Positions 29,501-44,500 are shown, counted from the stretch's first letter. The stretch is 64,000 nt of DNA from Ascaris suum (GCA_013433145.1 CM024186.1:6080001-6144000); one strand, 5' to 3'. The notes: a model not told the origin generated them from the letters alone. Made by a program: numbers and translations.

Positions 29501-32500
29501 TATTAGAAGCATAAAGATTGAGAGGGGGGGGGGGGTGGGGGAATGTGAACTGACAGCAGTCCAGTTCGAAGTACACCGATGAAGCCGGTGTAGAAAATGT
29601 GATGCCCTTTTTATAGCTGTGTTTTCGTGATCTGTCGTCGCTATCAACTCAAGGATTGCTCAGTAAGGTAGGCATGTGTCAGGCATGAAATCAGAGGGTG
29701 ATCTCAAATGGAATAAATTGTTGTATTTGGATTCGATCAGAGTATTTTATCGGTATGCAGATTTCTGGCTTTGTATTGGATCGGCTGAACTTGCTCTTTA
29801 TTTAAGCCAGCTGAGTGCTTGAAAGTATTTGAATAAAGCAAATAAGTTTATTGGCCGAACCAGTACAGAGTCTATGTTAATGGTATCGTCGGTTTCCACA
29901 TTTATTTTTATGTAATGTGTTTTAACAGTAAATTCTCATAATTTTAAGGACATGGGATTATGTGGTGAACGAGCTCGATAATGTGCCAAGCAATATTCCT
30001 GTACTGATACTTGGCAATCGAAGGGATATGGGCCATCACCGACAGGTCACCGAAGATACATGCAAGTCATTCGTCGAGAATTACCGCAGGTTAGAGCTTT
30101 TATGTGTAAAACAAAATCGAATTATTGACCGTGTCGTCTAGGTGAACTTGGATCGGAGGGTATGAAAAAATTTTTGAGAAATTTTCAGAACTGTTTTGGA
30201 AAAAAAAAATGTTTTTTTTCACATCTATGCAGTGGAAGTCTTTCAGAAGAACGAAACTGCATTCATGACGTTGATTTCGTGAATCTCCGAAAAAAAATTC
30301 GAACGTCAAATCAAAGCAGTAAGAGGAAGAAATTCATAAATAATTGATAAAAGGAGGAATGAATTATAAATGATTGAGCGTCAAGCGACCCAGCAGCAAT
30401 TTTCTTCGAATATTTCATTTGTTCTGAGGGAACAGAGGAGTGCTTCTGTCCCGATCTGAAGGTGCAGCAATGTTTTTTATACGATCGCTTTGTAAAATAT
30501 TCCGTATGGCACTTTCAACGCGCAATTACTAAATCATATAAACTATACAAGATATTTTCTTATCAAAATTACTATACTGCAGAAAAAGTGGTTTGTTCTG
30601 GTATAGAAAATACATATACTTAAGTTGTAATGCGCAGTAAATTATGCCTGCTGATTTTTTATAATTTGTTCATGAGGGGAGGGTTCTGTTCACAGAAACT
30701 GATACTGTTTCTACGACAGGAAAACACAAATTAAGGTATTGCTTACATAAGCTTTGAAGTATAACGGTAGCATTGAATAATAAAAGCTTCGTGGCCAACG
30801 AAGCGACAAGAAAACAACCCGAGATCACGAGCAGAGCTCTTTTGTGGTGCCAGCAACGATCGAGCCATGTGGCCCTAACCTGACCACTTCTGTACCTCTT
30901 ATTTACCTGATGTCATCCTATATCCGATGTTTTAGTAGTCGTTCTCTACCCGGTATTGTATTAATCGGATTTTTTTGAAGTGTATTAACACTATTTCTAA
31001 GGCGCGCGGTCCATTTCACTGGACCAGCTTACGAAATGAATTCTATGAAATAAATATGGAATATTTTATCAATTTTTGAATTCATATATTTTGTGAATTT
31101 ATCCGTCTCCATGTGTGCCGTTGACTGATTCTCATTTCTTTTTTTGCCATGCATATTAATCTGATTTAAATGTAGATTGTGCAAGTGAACATATGAGACC
31201 TTGAAGGTTTTTATTTATATTTATTTATTTATTTATTTTACAATCGATGGATAATTTTTTCTTCGAAAATTTGCATCGTTGTGAAAGAAACTATTGAGGA
31301 ATTAGTAACGTCTGCAATTGCACATTGGATCTTATTGTAATATTGAAATGTTTTAAAGAAATTCACTTTTATTGAAGAAATTAGGTGGAGTTCTGCACAA
31401 ACAATATTAGTAGAAATGAGTTGTTTCTTTTACCGGACTATTTGTGTGGATCTTTTTGTGGGGAATAAAATCCGCGGCTTGGGGGGAGGGGTGAGTTTCA
31501 TGCGAGCAGTGCTTCGTTCAGATAGAAATTCTTTAGATAGCGTTTTAATGTTCGACGTAGACTGCGATAGAAGGATCCTTCTGCACTTACCTCCCCTCCC
31601 TCCCCCTCCCCACTTGCTGTATTTATCTCCTTGCGGGAATGAGTTCTGATCTGGGCCTGCTATATGCCTATATATAGAGACATGAAGACACCGAAGCATC
31701 GTATAAATCAGTCGGTGAATTGTTGTTTTCAAATGTGAAAACGTATTCAGGGTTGTCTATACTAAATCAAAATTCAACGATGTTATTCAGTAATATTGAT
31801 GATAATGAGTAATAGTGCCTAATTACGATCCTTCTAGAAAGTACGGTATTTGTATTAATTAACGTTTGCTGTGGTTTACCGCAATAGTTTTTAGATTCGT
31901 TTAACAGTTTTATTGATCATTCATTGGCACATTCATATGTTTCGCCCAATTCTTCCTGTTTAAAACCGGAAAGTGGGTTTGTATTTGATGAATTTTTTCC
32001 ACCTGTCCGTATTGATAGCTAAGGTCAGGCATGTTTTAGGTAGAGTTTAAACCTGGCCTTAAAATATGCGCCATTCTGTACCTGAATTTCTTTTACACTG
32101 TATTTGTACTATTTTTTGCCCTAAAATTTGCTGTATTATACTTCTATAGTAATTGTGTTATGCTCTGCTAGGTATGATAATTTAGGATATGGTGCAGTTT
32201 AATGATAGAGCAATATCGGTGACAAGGAGATTTACAAGGCATCATTATCCTTTTAATTCGTGATTGGACTCTCATGAATGCAGGCCTCGTTAGGAGGTCT
32301 TTCAGCAACTCAACTAATATTATTTTCATATTTTTGGCTACAGGTGATTCGAATTTATTAAGGCTAAAGTGTATATTTTTGTTTCGAATTTTTTGGCTAG
32401 GAAGGAGTGGAAGGTAATTAATGGAATGAGGGTCAGCGTTCTTGAGCGCCTCCCAAATTTTCCGGCAAGTGTTCTTTAGGGGCTATCGGTTCTAATATCC

Positions 32501-35500
32501 TGTAAAACTTTTTTGTGGGAGCTTTTGCCCATTTGAATGTTTATTTATTTATTCAAAAGATAGGTGATGATTTTTACCAATGAACAGACAAGTTGTGAGG
32601 GATTCTAGGCGCTGTAAATTTTTGGGATGAAGTTTGCACGGTGAATGATCGTGGCCTCGAATCTTACAAAGAAGGTTGCATAGGGGAACGAAATGTGTTT
32701 ACTCTAATTAGTCAAGCTGGTTTTGTGGATGAAGGATCCACATCTCTCTCTCTCTTTCTCTCTTTCCCTTCCTGGATGAACGATTTCGCGGTTGAGGCCT
32801 TGCTATTGATATTAGGCTTGCGCTATTTTAGAACTCATAGCCATGATTCTTATTTCTTGTTGCAGTGGCCGTGAAGTTTAGTCGGAGGATGTAAGCTGAA
32901 AAAGGCAGACGTCACTCCTGCTTTACAATATAGCCAAAAAAAAGAGTTGTAATTTCGTAGACGAAAGTTGGTCGTTCTGATGTTCTGATGAAGCTTGACC
33001 TCAGGAGGTATATCAGCAAGTGGTTTCATTCACTGGTCAGATGGTATCTCTATTTTTGAATGAGTGCGAAAGTTTTGAAAAGTTTCACAAGTTTTGTTGT
33101 AATAGAATATCTCGAACTGTTGTGATATTTACAAATGGTGAAGCATTTTTTAAAGTTGAATGTCTCCGAAATTTGCTCGTTGAGTTTTTACCTGAAGTGC
33201 CCGGTGTAATCAGCATTCATTTATAAATCGATTATTGTGACTTACCTGTTATGATAATTAATATGAAATTACTGTCGAGTGAGTGGTTCACATATGTGAG
33301 GTTCGAGCGCGCTATTGTGCCATCCATTGTTCAAATGGAGAAGGCCTTGAGGTGGAGAGGTGAGGAAGATAGGGTGAGGATCTCGTGCTTATTAGTTCGA
33401 GGTACTAGTAATTCAGCGATGCAGCTAAAGCGTTTGTTTGAGGAGAAACGACGGTGTATGTCATGAAGAACTAGTTTTTTTTTTTATAACGAGATATACA
33501 TCTTAAATAGTCTTTTCACAATGCATTATTTTTGAAGAGATATTCAATTGCCGGTTTCAAATATTGCATCGAGCTGATTTTTTTTTTACCTTATTGGATA
33601 CTAATAATTAATACTTTTCCGTTCGACGTACTCAAAAGTTTTGTGGTGTATTTTATATTGTAATGTAATCACAGTTTATGATAGTTGTTCTATTTTCTGA
33701 GCCTATTGGTTAATGTTTAGGCTGGATAATTGGGAATTTATGAGTTCGAGTTGGATTGAATGTAAGAATGAATTGGTTCATTGATTGATTCATGTGCGAA
33801 GGTTTTCAAAAATTAGGGTGACATGGTTGATTCTTATTTATCATGCGTTCCGTCCATATGCCGAAATATAATAGGGGTTCTGAAACGAATTTGGTGAGCG
33901 GTTGCACGCGGTATATATTTGGGGGAGAGGAGGGGGGTTATAATTGTTATGCACGTAGAGAGAGTAGAAAGGATAAAAGAAAGCGAGGAATTAGTTGTTG
34001 TCATCGCGATTCGAATATTATGTTCGTCTTGTTGATAAGAGTGATTCCTATACGATAATGCGTATTTAAAAGTTCGATATATGCAGATCGAACAGTCAAA
34101 TTTTGCAGTATGTGATGTGTTTGTGAGCGGAAACAAGTTTTCATCAGTGTATTGATAGTTTAATATGAGAAGAATTTTTGCGAGTTGTTTTGCTTTCGAA
34201 TGTTCGATTTGGCAGTCGTTTTCATTTAACGATTCGCATCGTTCAACATAACTCTCTCAAACAATAACAGTATATTTTTAACGTTTCTCGTCATATCACT
34301 TGCGTGTCTGTAGTCTTCGAACCTACTTCAAGGGAATTTGTTGTCACAGGTGGTGACTAAAGAAAATGGCCGGATCGGCTAGAGTTTGAAATACTATCTG
34401 AAGGTTGCAGCTGTGAAGTTTCTCCTAACCGGTATTGGTTGTTCGTTGTATCGACTGCTTCCTAATTCACTTCAGCGTCGGAAGGATATTTTCGCAGTCT
34501 TGTTCGGGCCGGTTGCATAAACGATATTGCTGGAAGAGGGAATAGCAACGAATTGATGTAAATATCGAATTGACGTCTCTTCTGTGCTTATTACTGCAAG
34601 CGAAACTTCGAGTGCTGCTCGCTTATCTTCTCTTTTCAAACGTTTAGGTGCTCATTTATGTGTTATCAGTGTTGCCGTTGGTCGGTGGCTGTGTGTCTCC
34701 TCTCATAAGGCGATCGTTGTTGAACGTAAGGGCGGCGATTGTTGTGCTTGTCTCTATAATGAGTAGCACACTTGCATCAACATCGACACCATCACCGTTT
34801 CTAATTGATCCTATCAATTGCTTCACGTCGTTTTCTTCATATCCGTGGTATACGTTGGCACGTCATTTTGCAGCACTAACTATCTATGGCCTAGCATTTG
34901 CTCAATGGCCCACTTATGGTTTCCGGAAGGCGAGTGAATTGAATGCCGGATATACACTATCGACGGCTACATTTACTTTAGTATTTTGGTGTGCATGTTT
35001 TTTTCATTATATGATTTCGGCTGGAAGGGTCGATGTTGATTGGACGAATGGTCGATTCTTGGCACGTGGCTGGTTGGTACGTAGTAGTCGAACAACGCAT
35101 CGTGCTATTCTAGTTATGGCATTGGCTGTTTCTTCGGCTACTGTAATCCAAACGAGTACTGTACATTCGATTTTATTCATTGATCGTGTTGCTATAAATG
35201 CGACGGCGGAAATGGCGACATCTGATTTTACTGCAATTAATTTGCTGAAGACGGATTTTGTTCTGTGTATAGTTTTTTCAATTTATTTGGGTGTAAGATT
35301 ATGCGTTGAGCCAAGTGGATTATTGAAACGTCGAAGAGCGGCGAATCGACGATCTGTTATGAGGGCTCTCTCGTCTGAAATTGAACTCAACAGTGAGAAT
35401 ACGGCTGTCAATAATGGAGAGCATTCAGAAGCCGATAATAAATCCAACATACAAACGACGTGTAAATTATTTCAATGTGCATTACCTGAAATGGCGGAGG

Positions 35501-38500
35501 AATGTCAAATTTGTGCACAGAGATTAGCGAATCGACAATTGAATTGTGGTCATTTAATTTGTTGCTGTTGTATAATTGACTTGATAAAGTATGCAAATGG
35601 GCCACCCTCATCGTTGACGTGTCCGTTTTGTCGACAGCCGATATATTGTGCACGTGAATTGAGGTTATTTGTTTCACAGACAATTGTACCGCTAACAAAA
35701 TGTTGCTCTTCAGATAATGGAGTTGTTGTTGTCGTTTAATTGAAATTAATTTTCCATCTTGGAATGATCGGTAAAGGGGAACAATTTTGCAGGTATATGA
35801 GGACAGGTAATAAGCGGGAATTGAAAGAAACTATAATAAGAATACCGTCAATTTTTATTTGGCTAATTTTGATGTTTATTGAATTTATGGCTGTGGTTTT
35901 TCAAATGCTAATAATTTCTAAATTTTGGGTTGACTGATTACGTTGTAAAGGTAAGTAAATTTTAGGTCAATGAAAAGCATCACAAATTTTGTATGCCTAA
36001 TTGTGTCCTAAATGATTTTTGCATATGTGCTCCACGAATTTTCCGGATCTAAGAATGTCCGGATCATTGTCGTTTTTGAATTTTTTTTTTTTTTTTTGCA
36101 GACGGCTTGATTTTACAAAAATATAAAAGAGTATAATTTACCGCCGAGATTCTTATTGTTTAATTTATAGATAAGAAAATTTTTGTTATTTCGTTTTCTG
36201 TTTTTTTTTTTCTTTTTTGATTTTCATATATAGGTTATAAATAAAGATGCTTATTCTTGCGGATTTCTAGAGAATGGGACAGCGCTAAGGGAAGCTCATG
36301 TTGACGTATTTGACTTCTTTCTTGTTTTTTTTTTTCTTTTTTTAGTGAAATCAATATGGCCCAATGATTAGCCTTCTTCAAGCCTCTTTCCCCCCTGTCC
36401 CTCTTCCCCTCTCCCCCCCCCCCCTAAAAAATTCATTAGTTGACATAGCATTATCTTTCAAACAAGTTGTGAACTCGTCCGAAAGTCTTTGGCAACTCTC
36501 CCGATATATTGTCCGTCGAAGTTGTTGTTCATTGTTTGTAGAAGGAACCAGTGATGATATGATCGTTTCAATTTTTTAAAATCATCACTCAGTAGTTGGT
36601 GGAGTCGGTGTTATAGCACACCGTTTCATATTTCGACAACGGCTTATTTTTCCCACTGTGGCGGTATTTAGTGGATAAAATCAGGGATTACATTTATAGT
36701 CAGTATAAACTTGATTACCGTGGTGCACAATTCGCTCGACCTTTCAATGCGTAGTAGTGGGGGGAAGGGGGGGGGGGGTGGGTTGATGTCATTTTTCAAT
36801 GTAGAGTATGATTAGGAGAGTTTTTGCTGAAATCGCACTATTTTTTTTAAATAATCTTTGAATAATGAAGTATTCACAAAGAGGAGATTTACGGGATTGT
36901 TCAATGGCTGTCCTTAAAATCGAGGATGTTGAGTATTTAGTGCGAGGATGCGGTTAAATGGGCGTGTCCGCGCGTCATAGAGGAATATATCATCCATTGT
37001 GTTTGCGGGGTTTTTCTTTCTTTCTTTACTTCATAAAATGCTTCAATTACGAGAAATCTCCCTCGCAGCCATCTTTGACGGAGGAGAGGGAGGGGTGTGC
37101 TGGTATATTGGTATTCATCTACCAGCAGTTGAATAGTGATGAGTCGTTTTTATCGATTATCATAAGCACGATCGTTGTGGATATCAATTTTTCGACGTGT
37201 ATTATTTATTTATCGATGGGCAAAAATTTTTTATCAGTAATTTGCCATTGGACGATGCTGCATTGAGATTGCTAAATTATTTGATTGATTTGAAAGCAGA
37301 TTTTGATAATGGAATTGTTGAGCAAGTTGGAGGTTTTAAAGTCACCGGAAACAATGATGCCTGATTTTAAGTGGAAAAGTGCTATCAATAAATTTATTAT
37401 GAAACATGAGGAAAATAAAATTATCCTTTTTTGCCTTTGAATTTTAGAATTTATTAATTGCGTAATGCATATGCCTCACCTGTATCACCTTTACTATGAT
37501 CGCACTTTCTACCTGTCTATATGTTATTCTTTTCCGATCTATGACAGTTGGTGCCGCCTAGCAGCATTTTGTCAGTTTGTGAAGAGGGCATAAAATATTC
37601 TTTTTAGCTAGTCAAATTGAAACTGCTGAAGAATTCTTTGTGGTGAAACTTTTCAGTAGATTAGTATTCCATTCGACGGACATTGTAATAGAATTTAAAA
37701 GAAACGCATTGCATTGATTATCTCACCCAATTGTTTTCTTTTGCCTGTGATGTTTTGATGTTTTAGAGGGGATTGCGTAGACCCGTCCCCTCACCCCGTT
37801 CCCCGCTGTCTGCCTCAGCCTTCCCCCTCGATGCTGCGTACACTCTGCTTATTAATTTTTCATCCTTCAGGTAAATAAGTGAGATGTGATTCGCATTTTC
37901 TTTTTATTGTGTTATTTTATGGATAAGATTTTAATCACTTTGTGGCTCAATCTAGAGAATAACTGGAAATGAAGTATTTCAGCGCGCTGTGATGGATAAT
38001 TTTGTGGAAAATGGACTGTATTTATGTTTTTTTTAAAGCAAAATTCGGTTTTATTTGCGTGGGGTTTTTTAATTTTACTTCATTTGCATTTTTGAATGAT
38101 ATTCGGTAATGTTTTGTTAGGATATTAGAATATGGCCTCATTAGAAATTAGAAGACTCAACATTAGAAATATTACTGTTGACAATAAATATGGTGCTTAA
38201 CTGAATGATTTATTAAGTGATTTAGTAGAGAATTTGCAAATTGTTCGATTTTATTAAACAAATGGAATTAATATTGCTGAAAGTTATCCATTATTGTTGT
38301 CGTTTTATATCTAAGAAGATTACAATTGGATGTTTTATGGAAATTTAATAGGAATATATGATATTTGTCTATTATGATAAGTATTTTTCCTTTGAATCGT
38401 TTTGCATTTGCTGTGTGCTAAAAAATTTTTGATTGTGTTTTGAAAGTGAAATACGACGTTTTGATGTTATGATACATCAAATAAATCCTCTGTCATGAAT

Positions 38501-41500
38501 GAACTGTAGATACGAGTTGGTATAATAATGTGGAGATCGGGATGGGGGAGAGGAGATTCCGCTAATCTGACTTTACCTAATTCCCGGCGGGAGCAGCAAA
38601 TCTGATTTTATCCAATTTCGATCTCTTTAGAGAGATCTGATCGATTCGTCAATCAGTTGATCGATAATTATTGCACTTAAATTGACAACTGAGGGAGGAT
38701 AGAGAGATGTTCTGTAACGGTTGATAGAGTATCAGAAATTAAAGTGGCTCATTGATAAGCTGATAACGGTGGCAATTTTCGAAAAGGAATGATTATTCTG
38801 CATCCATTAAGATGTGTTGATTAAGTTATTTTGGAAGTAGAGAAATGATTTGTTTGCCATGATAGAATTATCTGATAAAGGACTAAAAATTAATGATGAT
38901 TTTTTTTGTTCGTTCAGTAATTGAAATGAAAGTACCGACGAAGATGTTCATTGAGCTGTGCGCCTAGTGACCATTGTTTGAAGACCAGTAAAAGCTTTGG
39001 CCACGAATGGCCTTCGAGTTTGTGATGCTCTGTCAGGCGGTGTACTTGCCATTGAGGTCGTTGTTGACCTTTTTCGCTAAAGTTGGCCTTGTCGCTGTCC
39101 TAAATCTTGACAAATATAGAGGGGATGTTCGTTAAGGCATTGTTGAAAGCTCGTTCTTACCTCTACATCTTTTAACTTCTACCTGTGCAAAAAGTTTCTC
39201 CATGAGTATCAGTTTTTGCAGATAAGGTTTTCCGAGGGCACTCACTTATATACTTGTGAGTAAAAGCTGCATTGCTTAGCAGTCGTATGCGAAGGTGTGT
39301 ATACCTTACAGGTAGTAATAAGCGAGTCGCTTATATTGCAGAGGTAAAATTTGCATATATGAAAGACGGGGGAGGAGAGTAAACTGTCTGGCATTTGTGC
39401 GCATGCTGCTTAACTCATGAAGCCACTAAGATACCCCAAGGATACAGCGATCTTGGAAAGTGGCTTAATTTTGTGCTGCAAGTGCATCTCTTTATCGACG
39501 ATACCATTGCAGCTGGATTGGAAACGCCATACCTTCAAGGTGACCGTCAACTCCTCTTTTATAATTTATATCTGGTTCTGCTGAGGTGTGTTGCACATAA
39601 GGAGTGCATATAAAAGGCGGCCTATTCAAAATTTGGCACAATGCGATTCGAAGACAACGAATTTATGCATTCTGTAGAAGCGGTTTGGTTAAGCGTTTGA
39701 ATGGTGTGCAGAAAGTAAAAACAGATTGGCAGTTTTGTGGGAGAGGATGGAGCGACTTTCATGAGGGAAAGTAATGCGGCACTCTTTTTTTTGCATAATG
39801 GCATGCTCTCTTTCTTGCTTTCTGTCTCCTTTTGTTATTTTTGTTGTGGCCATTGCGCAAGTTCATATAAGCCAACGATAGCACTAATAAACGAATAGAA
39901 GCGGGCACTTGGCCATTAAATGTGAATAGAATAGACCAAAGCGAATGGGACGATGAGTGAATATACCTAGTGGAATGTAGAAGAAGACCTCAGTTCTCGA
40001 GATTGATGCGGCGTTTTGAAGTTTTATTTTAAATCATAATTTAGAAGGGCTTGATTGCCGAGGACTTGCAAGCTCTATCTAGTTGTATTACTTCTTGAAT
40101 GGACTCCAGTTAGAAAGAAGTCAACAGTTATAAGTTCGAGATGAAGTTGGTTTGTGGCGCCAACTTGCAGCCGAAAATCTGCGCAGAAACTCGGCTTTCA
40201 ACTAAAGTTCGGTTGCATTCACGACTTTCGGATGGAAACCGTGTTGTGACCTAAACTTTAGGTAGAGATCTGGTTGCGACCTCATTTTTAACAGAGGTTT
40301 TCCCTCTGACTCCAGCTACGATTTGCGATTATCACTCGCAGGTAAAGGTTGACAGGAGGAAGGGAGCTTGCTCATGTTAACTTAACCAAATGGGAAACCA
40401 TTGGATATAATCCATATGGAAATTACTACGCTTAGCAGATGATCACTTCACTTCTAGAGTCTATGGATTGAGGGCATATTAAGGGAGTAGCTGTATGAAA
40501 AGCTTCCTCACATCTCATGGTCTCGATTGAAATATTTCAGTCATTAGATTGTTCGACGTTGTGTCGTCGTATCATTTAAGGGTTTATATTAATAAATTTA
40601 ATGTTATGTTATTTTGCAATAGAGTTTTGAGAAGGAGCTAATCAATTGTTGTATAGTAGATCAGATTGCTGCATAAAAAGGTAAAAACATTGGGAGATTG
40701 AGGTTATTTTCGGAGGATAATAATAATTTTTAAATAGTGGCATTATATCTCAAATACTAGTATTAATTTTAAAAAATTGCTAATAATTTCCAAAGAAACG
40801 ATATTAATTTTCAAAGATTGGTACTAAGTTTGAACTGAATTTTTGCTAATAAGGGTACTTTCATCTCCTATCATTAACTACTTTTAACGGTCGTTGTTTC
40901 GATATATTTTTAGAAACGCACCAATCGGCGATTTTATCGACTTAATATTTTGCTTTTTAAGAAGAAGTAAATATTTTGCATTACTTTCATTATAAACCTT
41001 TTTTCTCGTATACTTGTCAAATATAATTAAAATCGCTCGGTCTTACTTACAGTGAATATGCTCGATTTTATGTTTATTTTCACTCACGAATATTTCGTTC
41101 TATTTGCAACTGATATTTTTAATAGAAGGCCGACCAATGGTACTATAAACAATTTCACCTAGTAAATTAATGGAACTGAAGTAGTAATACAATCGGGAAA
41201 TAGTATTATTGTAATTGTTGGTTATCCCGAAGTTTATTCATCTTTAGGCCACCGTGTACCAATGGCGCTCTTCCGGCACAGGTACGCTTCACACAATCGT
41301 CGATGCGTAACGCATTCGGTCTTCGTATGCTCTATCTTTTCTTCAATGTGCCATTCTTATTTTTACAGGTATTATATTTCTTATTTTATTTTGTTTTTTC
41401 TTTACAGGTATTTTTTGTGTTGTTTTTGTTCCTATTACAGGTATTTCTATAATGCTATTCATTCGAGTAGAGTTTATAACCATTAATATTGGGTTGTTTT

Positions 41501-44500
41501 TTTTATTTAATGTTTAACTCTTTTTCATTTCCACTCTTCAAACATTCTGCATTCGCATATGGTTTGAGTTTGTTTAGCTTAGCGGATATTAAATCTAAAA
41601 ACGAGCTTCTCTTCGATTTTATGGTTGTAGTCATTATTATTTTCTTTTTTCCTCTCATCGTCTTCATTTTTTACTTCTTGTTAAAATTTGGCTTTATTTA
41701 CCTTTTTCTTCTACGAATTGACTCCTCGGTTTTTTTTACCGCATTTGAGGTGTTATATTTGAGGTGTACAGGTGGTTACACATACGCCATTTAGTGATGG
41801 TTATAGCGATGAGAGTTGAAGGATCAGCATGAAACCTTTGTTGTCATTTTATTCACTCATTGAATTATTTTTACTTCTGCACGAACGAATTGTTTTACCC
41901 CTTAAAAAGCTCGTTTATTAATATTACTGATAGCGTAATGAGTATCGGGAAAGGTATAGAAGATACAGGTGTGTGCAGGAGCGACTTACATTCAAGTTGC
42001 GATCCTCCAGCATATTTTAGACTTCCTCCTCAGTGTTCGTACAAATAAATATAATTTCTTTCGCATTCGAATTCAAATTAAATCACAAGATTTTAAAGTT
42101 TTATAGTTTGCGGTCAAGGTCTAGATATAACGGTTATTGCTGTTTTAATGTACGGCTTCAACAAATTCTTCATTTTTAAAGTGTCTGCGATAGCTTGATG
42201 GAAAAGAATTCCATCGGCAAATAAAAAGTCGTGGGTTCTTGTCCATCTGCAATGTTTTAATTGGTCATCGAATACGATAGCACAGCTTTGCTGATAAAGG
42301 AAACGTTGACTGTTTACCTACCTTTTGTTTCAAGGCCCTGAGAGCACAAAAAAGTGTAACAATATTATTGATGTTTACATGTCAATTTTTCGATCAATTC
42401 TTTATTAATGCATTTTCAGCGTGAAACTCTTCTTGGCCAACTCGAAACAAATAGATACGAAACCGAGTTGAGTTATGATGAAATTAATATGTACGAAGAA
42501 ACGAAAGATGCCGATTATGATACGTAAGTCTTGAATATGGCAATTAAACTCTTTTTTTGCTTTTTATAATCAAACTTCTTTTCCAGTATTTATATACTCC
42601 GTTTTTTTGGAATGGATCTGAAAATTTTTTGAGAGAGATTTTATGAGATGGAAATTCATCTGAAGGAAGGAGAGGGTAATGTTTATTCAAGTTTTCATCG
42701 CATCAAGATAAGCCTAGAATTAATTATTTAGCGCTTAGGATAGCTTTGATTTGAAATTCATTTCGAAATGGAGTTAAAAGTGGAAGTTTGAATTTGAAAT
42801 TTTTAAGATTCATTGAGGGTCTATCGATTCGTCGACGTGCGGCAGCCGAGCAAATGGCTCCGATTCCGAGTGGTGATATGGCGAGTCGTCTTTCACCGAT
42901 GGGCGGTGGTCAGCCTATACCGGGTTCCTTACCGCTTTCTAGTAAGCTTTCGTCTCGCGATTTGAAGAATGCAGTTGCATCTCCGCAATCGCATTCTCAG
43001 CTCACATCGCCGAGTAAGTTTTCAAATCTTAGCCGTTCCTCCTACCTCCCCCCCCCCCCCCCCAAAAAAAAAACATTGGACGACGGAGGGTATTGCGAGA
43101 TCTTTGCTCTAAATGGGTTCAGATTTCAATTTTTTTCTACATTCGAATGAAGTGCATATAAATGGGATGTGCTTCGATTGATGTATTGTTAGAATTGTTG
43201 TTTCTGGAGTGTCTACCAAGTGATCGGTGCGAAACAATGTCAGTTAGACTTTAACCCTCTTTGTTGCTGAATGTTACAGGGGGGGGGTCCAGGGGGAGGG
43301 GTTGTTGATGAGTCAGTCGTTTCTCGTGTTATGTTTAACATTAATTCAATTTATCTGTGGCAATTATTTCAGCTGTTTTTATTATAAATGTATACAACAA
43401 CAAATTTAGGCACAATGGCGGGACGTGACATAAGCGTCAAGATGAACGGAGATAGCAGCAGTATTCAGAAAACAATGGATCAGGTACTGTCGAACGCGAC
43501 GGCCGAAGGCACAAAACAACGTCCCAATGACCTTCCGCTGCTGACTAGGCAATCGAGCAATAGTGAAGAAGAGTAGGTTTCCCTTTTGGGAGCAGTAGCT
43601 GAATATGTTTGCATTTTAACCGTGTATTTTCGATTTAGGTTAAAATTGTTTCATTTTAAGTGGGGTGGGGGGGGGGGAGGGGGTGCACGGTTTGTAGCTC
43701 TTAGGAGAGATACTAAATTGCTGCGTAAGGAGCTGATGGTTCTATCCTATTTCGAGATCCCTTTAGAGGGTATAGCAAGGGGGAGCAATGGACCTTGCAT
43801 AACTTATTTGAGTCAGTAGGTTGTTTGAACTAGACGGTCGCATGATTTGATTTGGTTGTGTGAGGTTGTGATTTGATTCGATCCTATACATGATGTTGAT
43901 TTCCTGGGGAAGATTATGAATGAAAGGTGGGGTGGGGTTGTATTTGGGAAAGTTGATTGGTAAAATGGCGCCGAGTTCAATTTTGTTGTTATAGAGGAGT
44001 GGCAAATACAATGGTAGCAACGTACGAGGAGGATTTTTCGCTAGATGACTTTGCACTGAATGCTTCAATGAGTGCTTTCTACAAAGCACCACCAGTTGTT
44101 GAGACGAAACGACGGCAAGAGAATAAGACAAATCGCCGTGCAATTCACAGCAGTAAAGAACTTGACACCCCGATGGGTATAAATTTTTCATTCTGGACGA
44201 CAACAAAAGAAATGACTCAAAGATGGGTTAGATTAAAGGATTGGAACGTTTAGCAGAGAAGATAGTTTTCGAAATTTAGCCTCCAGTGTTCTTGTAGATT
44301 TTGCCCCTCATCACTTCCTTCACACCTGTAATTTTTGCTGAAATCATCTGAAAACAAATTTTATTGAGTTGTTGAGGCTTTCCTTTTGTTCTACAAACAT
44401 TTTGCAAGGGCAAATTGGCCATTGCCACACAAATTGGCCATTGGGTGGTCGTGATATGTTACCATACTTCTAGTGAAAATTATGACCATTTTATAGGAGA

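Larger units (their letters stand above)
30090..41247 (+). other. RABL6 intron 5, 11.2 kb, hosting a RING gene
   Basis: The intron splits a phase-2 codon between NYR and RPPC. It contains the intronless RING gene (34759-35739), a TTTA microsatellite (31211-31240), a CTCTCT tract (32738-32770), C12 (36413-36424) and G12 (36767-36778) tracts and several octamers. Outside the RING gene, the open frames (33020-33226, 33251-33466, 36958-37266, 39395-39613) are short, compositionally intron-like and lack motifs. Confidence 0.8.
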
